Notes under the pieces: model-generated | Told to the model about the DNA's origin: nothing | Databases searched by the model: none | The model's input: the letters and a program-made list of their open reading frames with translations, nothing else | In this document: piece by piece, positions 12,494 to 24,589 of the stretch | Layout of the letters: each line of letters starts with the position of its first letter | Position numbering within the stretch: the first letter of the stretch is position 1 | From: Salvator merianae | Lineage: Eukaryota > Chordata > Lepidosauria > Squamata > Teiidae | Assembly: GCA_003586115.2 (NCBI GenBank) | Contig: QVOM02000034.1 | Span: 135,329,598-135,393,597, forward strand | Length of the DNA stretch: 64,000 bases | Direction: 5' to 3' | Position numbers and translations under genes: made by a program

Positions 12494-13321
12494 CTAGATA
12501 CTAGGGCGGATAAGACAAACTTTGCTGTCTCCCACAAATAGTGCAGTTGTGTTAATTAACTTTTATTATAACCAGATGCTTCTCTGGTTCACCCACTATC
12601 CTGGAACAGAGCAGATTGGCCCCCTGTCCCATGCTGGGCTGGGATAGGGTCATACACACTTGGACAGCACCCCCTGGCCCAGGCCTGAGTGCTAGCTGCA
12701 AAGGCTGGGCTCAGAGCCAACATGGAGTCTTTAAAGCCAAAGAATGACATGTTCTTAGTCTTTCAAGTTCCAGGCTGGGTGTGCCCACTTCCAGCAGCAC
12801 TTCCTGTTATGCTGCCAAAATGGGTCTCCTTATGTTTATTAGTCCACTGGTAGACCAGCACTGGCCACCCAGCATGTGGAGGCCCTTTAGCCCATTCTAG
12901 GCTAGTTTGGTGCAGGATAGCCCATGCTGTGGGGAAATTGCCAAAGTTTAACATCCATCTGGGGCACGTTCCCAGAATTGCTGTGCTTCCTGAACTCATG
13001 GGGTTATTGTTGAAGCAGCATACAGGCAAATACACACACTTTCTGCCTTTACCTTTAAAATAGTTCAGTGTAAGATCTTGATCCTTTCTGAGCTTTTCAT
13101 TCCACACACTGGAGAGGAACAGAAGAGGCTCCACCCTTTTCTAGGCTACCCCATCCACATTGGATGGGACATAGCCTAGTCTAGGCTGCCAAAATGGCCA
13201 CCTAGATTGGGGTACCAGTAGACCTTTTAAAAAAAACTCTCTCCAGAGTCCAGGGGCCTCTGGAATAGAACAGGGAGACATGTGGAAGGGCACATCCCGC
13301 CTTGTTCCAGTTTAGCAGGGA
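12494..13321. other. Unresolved repeat-like sequence
   Basis: The motif 'gctgccaaaatgg' occurs near 12810 and 13178, and its complement is the start of the hairpin at 13322. This suggests one larger, unidentified repeat around the hairpin. The minus-strand open frame at 12763-13134 has no recognisable motif. Confidence 0.35.
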
Positions 13322-13397
13322 GACCCATTTTGGTAGTGCAATTTGGTGCACTGTTGAAATGTCAACAGTGCACCAAATTGCACTACCAAAATGGGTC
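13322..13397. repeat. Perfect 36-bp inverted repeat with 4-nt loop
   Basis: The left arm 13322-13357 begins gacccattttggtagtgc. The right arm 13362-13397 is its exact reverse complement. The loop 13358-13361 is aatg. Transcribed, it would form a long perfect stem. It lies in sequence with other copies of the arm motif, so it probably belongs to a foldback element. Confidence 0.95.
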
Positions 13398-14141
13398 CTG
13401 GGGCTCTAAGGCCAGGAATTATCATCCCTGACCTCTGAAGCTTTCAGAGCAGGGTGTGGCCTGTCCCAGAACAGTCCATCCAAGTGCACACAGCTGGATT
13501 GCTCCGACTGAGAAGAGCTCCAGTATTATACTAGTACACTCCGTTTCTACTTCCTGATATCAAAAAAATGCAGTCATTACACAAACTTCCACTGCATAAG
13601 CGTGGAATATGCACTGTGTAATACTGAGGACAGAAAGGTCCTTTTGTGTCTCTGGGAGTGGCTGTAGTTTAGGGATAAATCAACAGCCTGGAAAACAGAA
13701 GATTGTCATTTGACCCCCAGTATTTCCCTAGAAAAAGTTTATTGCTAACTAGTTTTGTATTTGCCAAGGAAACTCTGCTCACTGAAGGATTCTCACCACA
13801 GGCCTAGAAGCTTGTATTCTTCTTTTCTTTTAAAAATACAGGAATGTTGGCACTCTGAAGCTATCAAGCATTTGTGAAAGCTGCTTTGTAGAACTTCACA
13901 ATTCTTAGTGGTGCAGTTTGGATTTGCATATTAGCCATAAAAGTTTAAGTATAATTCAGGGACCTCTTTAGCTTTTAAAACCAGGAGTAGCCCATTTTGT
14001 GCCCCTCTCCCAATATTGATGGATTATAGTTCTCATCATCTATGATAATTAGGCATGTCAATCTGTTCTTTTTATACACCCACACACACACAATTATTTG
14101 TGGACTGCTTCTAAAGAGGAAGGGAAAAAAATCAGTTTTCA
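13398..14141. other. Anonymous non-coding stretch
   Basis: Nothing recognisable except a short CA run near 14083 and 'ttatagttctcatcatc' near 14025. The latter resembles the arms of a common reptile foldback repeat. Confidence 0.4.
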
Positions 14142-14597
14142 AAGGCCTTTTCACACTTTCCACTATAATTATCCTGTTCTATAATTATCCTGTTCTATGA
14201 TGAACCAGTCTCCGAGCACAGTGACCATCCGCACTGCAAGGCTTTGGAGCAGACCAGCAGCAGAATGCAAGCATTCACAGTGTGAATACTGGTGTCCTGC
14301 GCCATGACAGCAGCCAGGAAACTTCCAGCCACCGCCATGGTGACTGGCAACACCATGTTATGTGATGATGCAGTTGCAGGCACTGCTGTGCTGTGTGACA
14401 GCATAGCCACAGCCATGCCACACCACTCTGTGTTTGCACCCAGAAGAGGGTGTAAAGGCAGTGTCCTGGGAGCAGTCCAGCTGCTTCTGATACGGCTGTG
14501 GAGCACAATTTTATGCTCCACAGCAGGTAGCAATTGGAAACAGCTGTAGTAGTCTGCTCCCGATCACCGGGGCCTCCATGAAATGTGAGGAAGGCCC
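14142..14597. mobile_element. Harbinger-like MITE (family A)
   Basis: About 456 bp, from aggccttttcacactttc to gaggaaggccc, with no intact target duplication. The interior holds the family block 'caccgccatggtgac' and a hairpin 'gtggagcacaattttatgct' closing with its complement. Confidence 0.75.
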
Positions 14598-15265
14598 CAC
14601 GTAAACCCAGCAGTTAAAAAAAATTATTCATTGGCAGTCTTGAAAATAATCTCTCCTTTTCACATTCTTTCTGCTTTTTAAACCTCCTTCCTGTTTTTAA
14701 CTCCACATATTGTGTGGCATATTCTAAAGAAATCTGAGTAGATCAGTCAGTTCCACCTGTTCTATCTTCCATACCCCAGCTGTAGAACCAGTAGAACAGA
14801 AATTCTCTGAGCCACATTTTCTACAACTTCCAATATGGAAAAGTAGGTAGCAAAGGGAGCACCTTATACCAAATGTGTAGAGCAAAGCAAGCCCTTTGGC
14901 ATGATCATCCTTCTGAATTTCTTCCATACAAAAGTCAGGATGGTGCTAAATTTACACAAACGTGAATGGATACCTTTGTATTTGGATATTTTGTAATAGC
15001 TTTTCCTAGGAGTATAGAAAGCTAGCTTTTACCAACCCAGGCCATTCAGAAAGGAGATTTCCCCAGCTCAACCTGGACTTTCCAGATTGGACCCAGGCTG
15101 CTTTACATGCCCAGTTTCAGAGTTGTAGCCTTTCCACATGATCGATGAAGAGACCCTTAAGAGCATTAATATCAAAAGGAAACTAAAATTCAGATCTTTA
15201 TACTTGTCACCGTGTTTTTCTGGACAAAGAAAAAGAGTGAGAAACACTTCATTTTGAACTTGCAT
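14598..15265. other. Anonymous non-coding stretch
   Basis: Nothing recognisable. Confidence 0.5.
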
Positions 15266-15384
15266 GCTGCACCCAGACATTGCTTACTTATTCCGCTATA
15301 TTTGGAAATTCCAGAATATCATACTTTATTCCTGAATATTCAAATATAGCAGAATTAAAGAAGCAGCCACATCTGGATGCAGCC
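15266..15384. mobile_element. Small foldback MITE (family C)
   Basis: The left end gctgcacccagacattgc and right end atctggatgcagcc are inverted. The interior is a second inverted pair around 'tatatttggaaattccag'. It is closely related to the copy at 49179-49290, which is flanked by TTAA. Confidence 0.7.
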
Positions 15385-16235
15385 ACGATGCTATACAAAC
15401 ACTTTTATTTTCTTAGTGTAGTGTTCTTATTTCCTTTGCTTAATTGCATCTGAAGAGATAAGACATACAGTTACAGAAACATTTTACTCCAGAGAGTTCC
15501 TAATTTGGCCCTCTTTATTTGCTACTTTTTACTCTTTTACTCTCTACTTGTTACTATGAAATATATGCAAGATTAACATTGTAAGCTGAGTGCATTTTAT
15601 TGCATAGAGATGGGATAGAAATTGTTTTTTGAAACATGAATGAGCTTTTGTATAAGGAATGTTTCCTGATGGAAATATCTGTGGGCTTGGTGGTACCAGC
15701 AAATCTTCCTCCATTTATCATCTCACACAGGACAATGGGCATTTAACTAACCAAGTGCTCCAAATGAATCTATTAATACATCAAATCCCAGTGGATAGCT
15801 GAGAAGGAGCTTTTAATCTGAAAGTGCATCTTCCTGCCTAATGCAAGTGATACCTGGCTTGATCGAAGGGAGTGGTAAAATAATGTTTATAATAATGGAC
15901 ACATTATTTTTATGCTGGTTTAAATAAGGGAGATAACATGTCCTTAAAATGTCCATGGAAAGACAGCAAAACAGGGTTTGATTTCTTTGTCCTTCTTCTC
16001 TAGTCTCCCCTTTCTCCCTCTTTCTGTGTACAGATCTCCCTTCCTTCCTCCTTCCTCCCTCCTCATCTTTATTTTTAACTTTACGAAAACAAAATAACAC
16101 ATGATGGGAGTGTGCTGCTGCACATGTGATTCATGTTAAATCAGGATGCAGTTTGTCAGTTGGAGGATATCAGGAGTCTGGATGACAGTGGTTTGACATT
16201 GAAAGCCAGATTCTTAGGCAAATGTATTTATACTC
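15385..16235. other. Anonymous non-coding stretch
   Basis: A polypyrimidine run near 16000-16060 and otherwise no feature. The minus-strand open frame at 15813-16100 is a translation of this biased sequence. Confidence 0.45.
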
Positions 16236-17640
16236 CTTTCCCCCCCTATTTTATTTAAGTAAAATTATTATATGATTACAAAGTTATAATAAAATTATAC
16301 AACTATTACTAAATAAGCTACTAATACAAACAAAACTAAGCTGTAATAACATCTAATATCTTATATCTTAAGCCTAATCTGTAGAGAAATAAGAATAATT
16401 ATATTTACAATATATATAATGAAGAGTTAATTGTATCTAAAATATCATGCAATATGTTTCTCTTAACAACTTTTAAAATAAGAATTATCTACCTATACTT
16501 TAAAATTGCCCTAAATTCAGTATATGTTTGTTGGGAAGTATCATTCTAGCAAGTCTTTCTATAAGTTCAATTAGTAAGTGCTCTTCCAAAATAAATAATT
16601 GCAGTTTTTGAATTCCAAGTAGATTGTCATATAAGGATGGTTCCAGATGCAGACTAAAACCTGCATTTCTCCAGGGACTATATTGGGAATGCAGGTTGTA
16701 ATTGCAGCATTCCCATTATAGTACTGGAATAGCAAAACATTCTCTTGTAGTATTGCTATTATGGGAAATCTGGCAATGATGCCAGGTTTCCCTGTAAATA
16801 GTGATGCTTACCTGGCATCTGCCAGCTTGTCTCAACATAATTCCCCTTTTAGCTACCCAGAAGTAAATCAACATGAAGAAGGATGGGCACTTGGCTGGCT
16901 TCTGTGTAGCTACAAAGGGAATTTCAATGAGATGAGCTGGCAGACACACTGTAAGGCCCATAGTTGCTTCCCTCATCTGGCAGAGACTGCAAGAGGCAAT
17001 TGTGGGATCTTCTTTGGATGTTCTCTAAAGTATTAAAATAACTTTCCACTTTCCTGCTATTGTCCGATGTTCTGCTGTTAACATAACTTTGATTAGATTT
17101 TTATTTGAAATTTGAACCCCAAAATAACAATAACAAACATAATCCAGGTATCCAGTCTTTGCTTATAGTTAGTAATATGGAGATTTCTTGATTTCCTATA
17201 TTATTTTCAAAAAACTTTAGATTTTATTACACTCCCACCACATCTGAAAGAAGGTGCCTTTTTTCTCGACAGTATCAGCAAAATGATGTCCAAGAGTTCA
17301 CAAAATAAGGAAATTATGTTGGTGTTGTGTGACATTTAAGAAACTTTTTCATCTTATATCCTTTGTCCTTACTGCTTTATTAAATTTTTGTTGTCTCAAG
17401 AATACTTGATTCCATTCTATATCATCCAACTTAGTTGGCAAGTCCATCTCCCATGACTCTTGTAGACCTTTCAACTCTGACGTTAGTACATCTCTCATTA
17501 TAAAATATAACTTGGATACTGTTACAGATGTTACACAAAGACACGTGCATAGCGCAAGGCATACATGCATCCCACACACCATGGCCTATAAGGTAGCATA
17601 GGTACCCAGACCACAGAGCACTATGAAGGGCACCTGGAAA
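16236..17640 (-). mobile_element. L1 LINE, ORF2 C-terminal region, degraded, minus strand
   Basis: Read on the minus strand, 17349-17582 encodes a segment with ESWEMDLPTKLDDIEWNQVF, matching the 'W..DL......EW' region of L1 ORF2. Downstream, at 17222-17249, is FQMWWECNK, the HMWWxC motif of the L1 ORF2 C-terminus. AT-rich 3' sequence continues to about 16240. Stops and frameshifts make it a relic. A block at about 16630-17015 looks unlike L1 and may be a nested insertion. Confidence 0.7.
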
Positions 17641-19650
17641 GCCATTTTGCAACAGACCATTAAAAAAATGTCATTTGAAAACAGGGCAGCCCACCCTTCT
17701 GTTGATTCAGAGATCATATGCTAAAGAAAGCAGCAATTGCAGTCAAAAGGAAGCACTCCCAGGCATGTAACAGTGATAAGGTCAAGTCTTTGTGTAGCAA
17801 TCAGCTAGCCTGGACAACTGGATACTTTTTTAACACCTTGATTTGCTTGGTTTGTACCCCAGGGTTTAGATTGCAACATTTATATTGTTTTTGTCTGAAC
17901 TGTATTATCTTCAGTGATTTGGCCAATTGATTGATTTACTATCCCCTTAATTAGTATATCCCTTTACTCTGCTGTAAACACAGACATGTGATGCAATTTG
18001 GGAACATGTCCCCTCATTCTTAGAGTCATGTGCACCTGTCGTAGGATGGTATGCATAAGAGTACCATGAGCAAACATTTGCTGCCTCCTTATCTGTCAAA
18101 ATGCTTCCCTGCTGTCCTCCAACATAGTCCCAAAAGGGCATAAAAACATGAGGTTGGTCCACTTCTTCAGGTGACTTACTCTCCTGATTATGCTGAAATT
18201 CACTAGGGGTGGTTTGCTCCGCTCTCTACAGTGAACATAACTCTGCTGAAAGTCATTTTTACTGTTGAAAATCACTGAAAATCAATAGGAGGTCATCCAC
18301 TCTACCTCTACTCAACTGCTGAGATTGTGAGCTACTGGGTGGTAGCTGCCTCCTGCCTCTGCTGATGCCAAAGACCAATCCACAAAGCTTCCTGTTTCCC
18401 GATAGTCACTTCTGTGCTTTTCTGCTCCTTTTCCCTACTTTTGGCCAGTATACCCAGAGAGATCCTGGGGGTGGAAAGGAAGCCTTCTCACACAGTGCCT
18501 TTGGTTTCAAGCCACCCAACTTGAATTTCCTGAACCTCCATGCTCTTAGTCACCCAGCAAAAGTTCCTTCCTTCCAGCAACTATACATTGTGAAGCATTC
18601 CATTTTCCCTTCAAGGACAGATCAGGTGTCTGGTTAGTGCTTCCATTGCCTTCCACTGCCTTCCATTTGGCTCTTGAGTTTCTGATAACAAAAAACATCA
18701 CTCCTTGCAAAGCCTTACAATCTCTGTTTTGGACTCAGCACAGGGCAGGAATCTGTCTGAGAACCCTCTCCTCTCACTGCTTTTCTCCAAAGCCCGGTGA
18801 AGAATTAAAAGAAAAGAAGCCTCCAATGGTGAGAATTCTTTTTTTGTGCTCCATTCATTTGTTATTTTTGTTTTTTTTAGCCAGAGAAAGGGTGGATTGT
18901 ACTGAGGTGGGGGCTTCAAACCAGGATCTGGAGCCGAGTCAGAGAGTGCTTTTGGGAGGAGTCCAGTTGTTGTTAAGTTGGGCAGAACATGAGCTTTGGA
19001 TCGGGCCAGTAGACTTAGACCATTTTTAGATACCCCTGATAGATTTACATTATGAGCCATTCAATTGAACAATCTTTGCAGATCAGTTGGAAGTGCTATA
19101 GCTGTCTCATTACAAGCTAACTTCTGCCAGAGTCCAATTATCATCCTTTGTATCTTTGCTACTTTTGCCGCTTGCTACAATTTGATTGATGCTTTAACAA
19201 GCCTCCATTTTCTTGCCTGTATCTTTGCAACTAATACTCTATTCAAGCCTATTGCTTGCCATTGTAAAGGTTTTTGCTATTTTAAAATGCTGTTTCTTTT
19301 ACGGTTTTATAAAAATTGACAAATTTGCATCTTATAAGTGTACAGAACTCCGTCCTTGACCCCTCCCTTTGTGAAATTCATCTCAGCCAATTGCATTCTG
19401 CCTCTGGCAGATTTTTTACTCCTATGACCCCCTAAGAATAACTGGGCAGAATAATTCCTCCTAAAAAATCAGTTCATTGCATTACAATACCAAACTTCTA
19501 CTAGAACAATCTTCCTTATCAATCATATATTCCAAAGGTGATAATGATATTCTAGCTACAGTTTTCAATGCTTCTTTGCTGACATAATGATAAAGTTGAT
19601 CATAATGAAGCTAACTGTTTACCCCTAGTTGTAATTGGTTTTGTAAAGTA
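17641..19650. other. Anonymous non-coding stretch
   Basis: No gene or known repeat recognised. The open frames at 18365-18637 and 18637-19029 have no motif, and the latter ends in low-complexity sequence. Confidence 0.5.
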
Positions 19651-19895
19651 ACTAAGGCTACGTCTCCTCCTACCTCCATCCTTGGCAGCAGAGGTATCTT
19701 GCAGCAATTGCATTGGCCCCTTTGCCAGTGCGATCACTGTCCGAGGCATTTTGATTGCAAGGTGCCACTGAAAATGGCACTTCTATGCTCCAAAGCGGAG
19801 GCGCAAAGGGCACTTTTTTCCATGTTGAATTGGGGTGTCTCCGCCATCTGTCCAGAATGTAGCCAAACTGAAGTGGAGATGTGGCCTATACCTTA
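19651..19895. mobile_element. Candidate small DNA transposon
   Basis: The left edge 'aaggctacgtctcc' and right edge 'ggagatgtggcct' are approximate inverted repeats. The interior is GC-richer than its surroundings. No target duplication is evident. Confidence 0.35.
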
Positions 19896-20049
19896 AGGAG
19901 TACTTATTTATCAGGATAAGTCTTCAATACTCCATCTTTTTATCTTTGTACTCCTAAAGCCTAGAATCTGTGAAAAGTAAAGTTGGCAAATTAAGTGTCT
20001 TTCCAGATGGTAAACATAAGTAAAGGTGCTATTATTTTGTCAAGCCTTG

Positions 20050-20145
20050 CAGTACAGCACTAACTACGTATATTCAGAGTAAGTCTCATTGGAGTCAATG
20101 ATACTTTTCAAGAAAGTATGGCTAGGATTGCACTGTTACTGTGTG
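20050..20145. repeat. Dispersed reptile repeat, short copy
   Basis: The sequence 'tcagagtaagtctcattgga' followed by 'aggattgcactgt' resembles a very common interspersed repeat of lizard genomes (recalled, not searched). A related copy in the inverse arrangement is at 27975-28075. Confidence 0.45.
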
Positions 20146-20907
20146 CTGCTGTATTTGTGCAGTCTGCTCTCTCATTCCATCCAAAATCTGCTTTATAAAG
20201 GTTCCTGATGACAAGAAGGGAGACTCCTTCCTGGAAAAGGTAAATTGGAAAATAAAACTAATAAACTAGCACCTAAGGATTCTAACAAGAAATAGTAAGT
20301 AATTGTATAGTTCCATTAGAAGAATCCAAGTCTCAGGCTGCGTTCCGACACGGCATGTAATCAGTTTACAGGCCGTCTTCAGTTCCCGCTGTCCCGACAT
20401 GATCTTGCCGTTCCGTAATTTTTATGGATTAAATTGGCGAAATCCAGATTACTTTGTCTTCGGATTTAATGAACTCTCAAGCCGTTCCAGATCGCTAGCG
20501 CCCTTTACTTTGTGCTGTGGGCACAGGGAAAGCGATTATTTGAGAGGGACCGTACTGTTTAGGGGGGCTTGCAGAGGGAGGGATCCCCATTTTGTGCCGT
20601 CCAATGACAGACTTTGTGGGTGGGCAGGAAGCACATTAGTTTCCTCTGCCTCCATTATCCCCCCTTCCCTCGCTGCCAGGGGAAAAGAAATCGTCCTCCT
20701 TCTTCGCTAAGCTGCGGTCCTGCCAGGAAGAAATTAAAGGTTTTCTCCACTTCCGTCTGCTCTTTAAAGGAAAAAATAAACTGCGCCTGTTTGGAGTTTT
20801 GCCTGGTCAGCACACAGTTAAAAATAGTAGAGCCACCCCACGTTCCCTCCCCACTTTTTCCCTTTGTTATGCACCTCTCCCGCTACTTTTAAATTGCGCA
20901 GTTGCGC

Positions 20908-21003
20908 TAAAGTGAATCAGCAGGATAGCAGAACTGCGCATTTCAAAAGCTTAGTTAAAGTGAAACAGCAGGATAGCAGAACTGCGCATTTCAAAAGCTT
21001 AGT
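20908..21003. repeat. 48-bp tandem duplication
   Basis: Units 20908-20955 and 20956-21003 are identical except for one base (gaatcag versus gaaacag). The low divergence makes this a recent duplication, within the older CpG-rich element. Confidence 0.95.
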
Positions 21004-21278
21004 TTTTTAAAGTTCATAGTTTTAAAGTGAACGTAGTTTTTAAGTTCTGCTTCAGTAGACAGAGGCTGCAGGGAGGAGCAAATGGCGAATGACTAGTAAT
21101 GCTGCCAAGTTAACCCGTGTTCTGAGGCAGCAGTGGGGACATGCAGATTGGAGCTTGACTTTCCCGCCCCTGTGACGTCAAGGTTTGAACGTTGGGACTG
21201 CAGGCAATCGCTGACTGCATAGGGAGGAGAATTTGATGAGGGGTGGAGGCAGAAAGGGTACTGCCAAGCACGGGAAAT

Positions 21279-21361
21279 ATCAGTGTGGGAACGAGCAAGT
21301 ACGAATTGACTCCGTGTTAAATTGTAACTGTGGGAATGACCAGAAGACGAATTCACTGCGT
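21279..21361. repeat. Degenerate ~45-bp tandem repeat
   Basis: Two units begin tgtgggaacgagcaagtacg and tgtgggaatgaccagaagac, and both continue with a 'gaatt.actccgtgt'-like block. They form the right subterminal part of the 20334-21407 element. Confidence 0.6.
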
Positions 21362-21407
21362 GTACTCTTCTATACGGATTACATTGACGATGTCCGACCG
21401 CGGCCTC

Positions 21408-21704
21408 AAAGAACTTTTAATTGTTTCCAGAATGTCTTTCAAGCTGAATATTTAACCAAAATATGGGGGGGGGGGGAAGCATAATGTTAAAACCCTGAAG
21501 TTTGTAGCTTGCAGGGGTACTAAGAATGTGGAAGAGTTGTCCAGGCTTAATTAGATTAGCCTCTGCTAGATGCTAAACAGATTTCTGGTTGTTGTACTAC
21601 AGCTAATGTGACAAAAAATCAATAATAACTGCATGTTTTGTTTGACTAGAGAGACATTAATCTCATAATTGAAGCTTTCTGTTTGTTACTGAATTGAACT
21701 GGTG
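21408..21704. other. Anonymous non-coding spacer
   Basis: Contains a run of about 12 G near 21465 and nothing else recognisable. Confidence 0.5.
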
Positions 21705-21707
21705 TTA

Positions 21708-22168
21708 GGGCCTGTTTGCACTTTCCACTTAGAATGGTAGAATTCTACCATTCAAAGGTGGAACCAACCTCGCGGTGCAACAGCCATCCACACTGTGAGG
21801 ACTAGAACAGCCACAAACCAGGCTTCTAGCATTCTCAGTGCAAATGCCAGCTGCCCACCATGACAGCAACCTAGGCATCCATTCTAGTAGGCATGGACCT
21901 CCATGAATTCATCTAACCCTTTCTTAAAGCTATCCAGCCACTGCCATGGCAACCGGGGCACACCGTGCCACTGTGCAGCTGCAGCCACTCCATTTGCATC
22001 CAGAAGCAGCTCCCAGTACAACTGTGGAGAACAATTTAGTTGTCCTCTGCTAGTAGCCTTCTGGTGTGTTGGGCAGACCCTCCTGAATGCCAGAGTCTTC
22101 ACGGAGCATGGATGCACTGTTCTAGTGAGCGTCTGGACACTCAGTAGCATTAAAGTGTGAAATGGCCC
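21708..22168. mobile_element. Harbinger-like MITE, complete copy (family A)
   Basis: A 461-bp element from gggcctgtttgcacttt to aaagtgtgaaatggccc, flanked by TTA at 21705-21707 and 22169-22171. Internal blocks match the 1711 copy, for example 'cagccactgccatggcaac'. Two independent copies with the same ends and a TTA duplication are the main support for the Harbinger assignment. Confidence 0.85.
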
Positions 22169-22171
22169 TTA

Positions 22172-24589
22172 GAAAGATACTTACGCATCTATACAAATTT
22201 ATGTTTCTCTGTTTGAATAAATTGTAAGGCCTATTTAGTTCCACTTAAAATGTTATTAAAATGCCATCACAGTCCTGCACGAGAATGATACTTGTAACAG
22301 CTCAAGGACTGAGGAAAGGGAAACTATAAGGAATCTCTGTAGTTAATAGATCAACTATTTTGTTCAGGAAGAGTATAGGGAATCCCTCTTGGCTGCATAA
22401 CATTTCATATTTATTTAGTGAATATACCTAAGGGAAATTGGCAGAGAAACAGTCTGATGCATAATTGGATTCCATCTGGCTATATTTTCCTCCTGATAAA
22501 TTGCTTCTAAACTGACAAGCCAGAAGATAGTTTGGGAAACTTTCTTTTTAATTTTCATGATGCATCCCAGAGATTTAGGTATTGGATAGAAACTCATTGT
22601 TTTTATAGTATGTTACATCCCAGAACTGCTTTCTGTCTTTTTTCCCCATTGGGTAAAGCAGGGAAACTGTCCATGTTTTTGGCAGCACATTGTCAATTCA
22701 TAATCTGTCTTCCTTTTGCTACAACTGCTAGCTGCCTGATCCAGGTTTCATTGAGCTCTGCCTCCTGGATCTGGCTTCACGTGAGTTATCCAAGTTTGCT
22801 ATCCTAGCAAGATAAAGAGTCTAGCTACACACAAGCCTTACCTCCCACTTTAGCTCCTCAATAGAATAAAATCTGCTTCTCCTCCACATAAGAAATAAAC
22901 ACGTCACAATTAAAACCAATGCATCCAGTGTGCTTGCCTATCATCGCACCAAAAGGATCTATCGTGTCTACTGTGCAGGAAGTAGCTCTGACCCCAACAA
23001 TCCTCATCCAAAACTCCTTCCTGCTAATGTTTTGATTGGTACACACAACCTGTCATTTCTGCACTTTTACACTTGTGCCCCAGTGCAAATGCGCAAACAA
23101 AGCAATTCAGTGGCATTATTTCCTTAGCAATGCTCCAGTGCAAGTTGACAAATGAAAGAACTAGAAGGCAGGGAACCTTTTTGCCCCTGCTGCCTACCAC
23201 AGTGAACTCTGATTTCCATAATACTCCTGCCAACAGTGTGCAGGCAGCCAATCAAAATACAGAGATCAACTCCTGAGCAACTCTGTAAACTCTAAAATTC
23301 AGAGGTGGCAAGGAAAGGGCTGCTTCCTAGCCTTCCCATCCAGGAGGAGAAAGAAAGGAACACACACTCACCCTCCCTTGGAAGGTGCTTGTCCAATCTC
23401 CATAAATGTGAGATACGGGCACACCTAAATGTAAATGATCTTCAGAAGAACCAATGCACTTTCCTTGCAGGGAAAAAGCACTCTTCAGAAACATGGCTTC
23501 CATGGTAAATACTGCACAATGGAAATAAGATCTCACATTTTAGTGTGATCCCACCACATATGAAACTCATTCAATGCACAGTAAAATTTGTGTGCAGCTA
23601 GTCTCAAAGTCTGAACTTAAGGGGTACAGTAGTACAGACTGCAGCTTAATGCCTATCCTTAGTGATATCTAGAAAGTAATTTCAATTCTGAGTCAAAAGC
23701 ACTGTCTGATTCAGAGGCTGTCTGCCTTCAGCAACACCCCCATTCTGTGTTAGTGAATTATTCGCAACTCTAATCCAGCTGTATACTGTAAAATACAACA
23801 AGACTAAATGGAAGGTCTTCTACTCGAGATCTAATCCTCATATTTCCAGTTCTCACTACTTATACAACCAGCTGCTATCTCTCTTTCTCGAACCCCTGCC
23901 ATTTCAAATAACCTACCTGCTAAATCCAAAGCTATGGATGGTTTTACTAATCAAGCTATTTTTAGCACATCTTCTCTGCACTGCAAGCAAGTATGCTACT
24001 GAGCTAGCACTATTTTTCCATTATAATCTTTTCTGCCCTTTTGCCCTTTCAGCTACCCAGTTTTGCATTATTCAGTACTTATTTTCTTTGCAAATTCCTC
24101 TGTTTAAGTGTTTACTTATGGGTTGCTGCAGAATTCACTAATATGGGCTGTTAACCAGAGTCTAAAATGCCAAGATGTGTTGCAGACAGTGTACGTTGAA
24201 TATACATCTGTGAAGGGTGCATGTTAATACTGGATTTGGACTAAAACAGTAAAATATTGGCAAAAAGTATATTGAGCACATATAACCAAAAAACATGTTA
24301 AAAAGGTCTATGCTTCCACCTCAAGGAAAAAAGAAATAGAATATATTACAGTCTTCCCTCCTTGGTCATTGCCCACAGCTTGTAACTAGATTGTCAACCA
24401 AGGTCTACAAGCAGACATTCAAGACCTCTGCAACTTCATACCTGCTTTCATAGCATTTGTTCATTTCAGTAGATACATGCACAACAACAAAGAAAAAAGG
24501 TATTCCCTTTCAATCCATGTCATGCTATTTTTGTGATACCTTTCTGTGTTGTCTCAGTTAACAAGAGTGACACAGTGTGAGAAAAATCT
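22172..24589. other. Anonymous non-coding stretch
   Basis: No gene or repeat recognised. Open frames of 60-90 codons on both strands have no motif. Confidence 0.5.

Larger units (their letters stand above)
20334..21407. mobile_element. CpG-rich ~1.07-kb element with imperfect TIRs
   Basis: The outermost ~38 bp of each end align in inverted orientation: left 'aggctgcgttccgacacgg', right 'gatgtccgaccgcggcct', with the shared inner 'tgtaatc'. The interior is markedly richer in CpG than flanking DNA. It contains a 48-bp tandem duplication and a degenerate ~45-bp repeat near the right end. The 135-codon frame at 20303-20710 starts outside the element and shows no transposase motif, so I treat the element as non-autonomous. 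No target duplication was resolved, so the superfamily is unassigned. Confidence 0.5.

Noticed and set aside
18637..19060. Overlapping 130- and 120-codon frames on opposite strands
   Set aside because: Mutual shadows without motif, start context or splice support.
20303..20710. 135-codon + strand open frame
   Set aside because: Begins outside and runs into the CpG-rich TIR element; no transposase or other motif; open frame likely due to composition.
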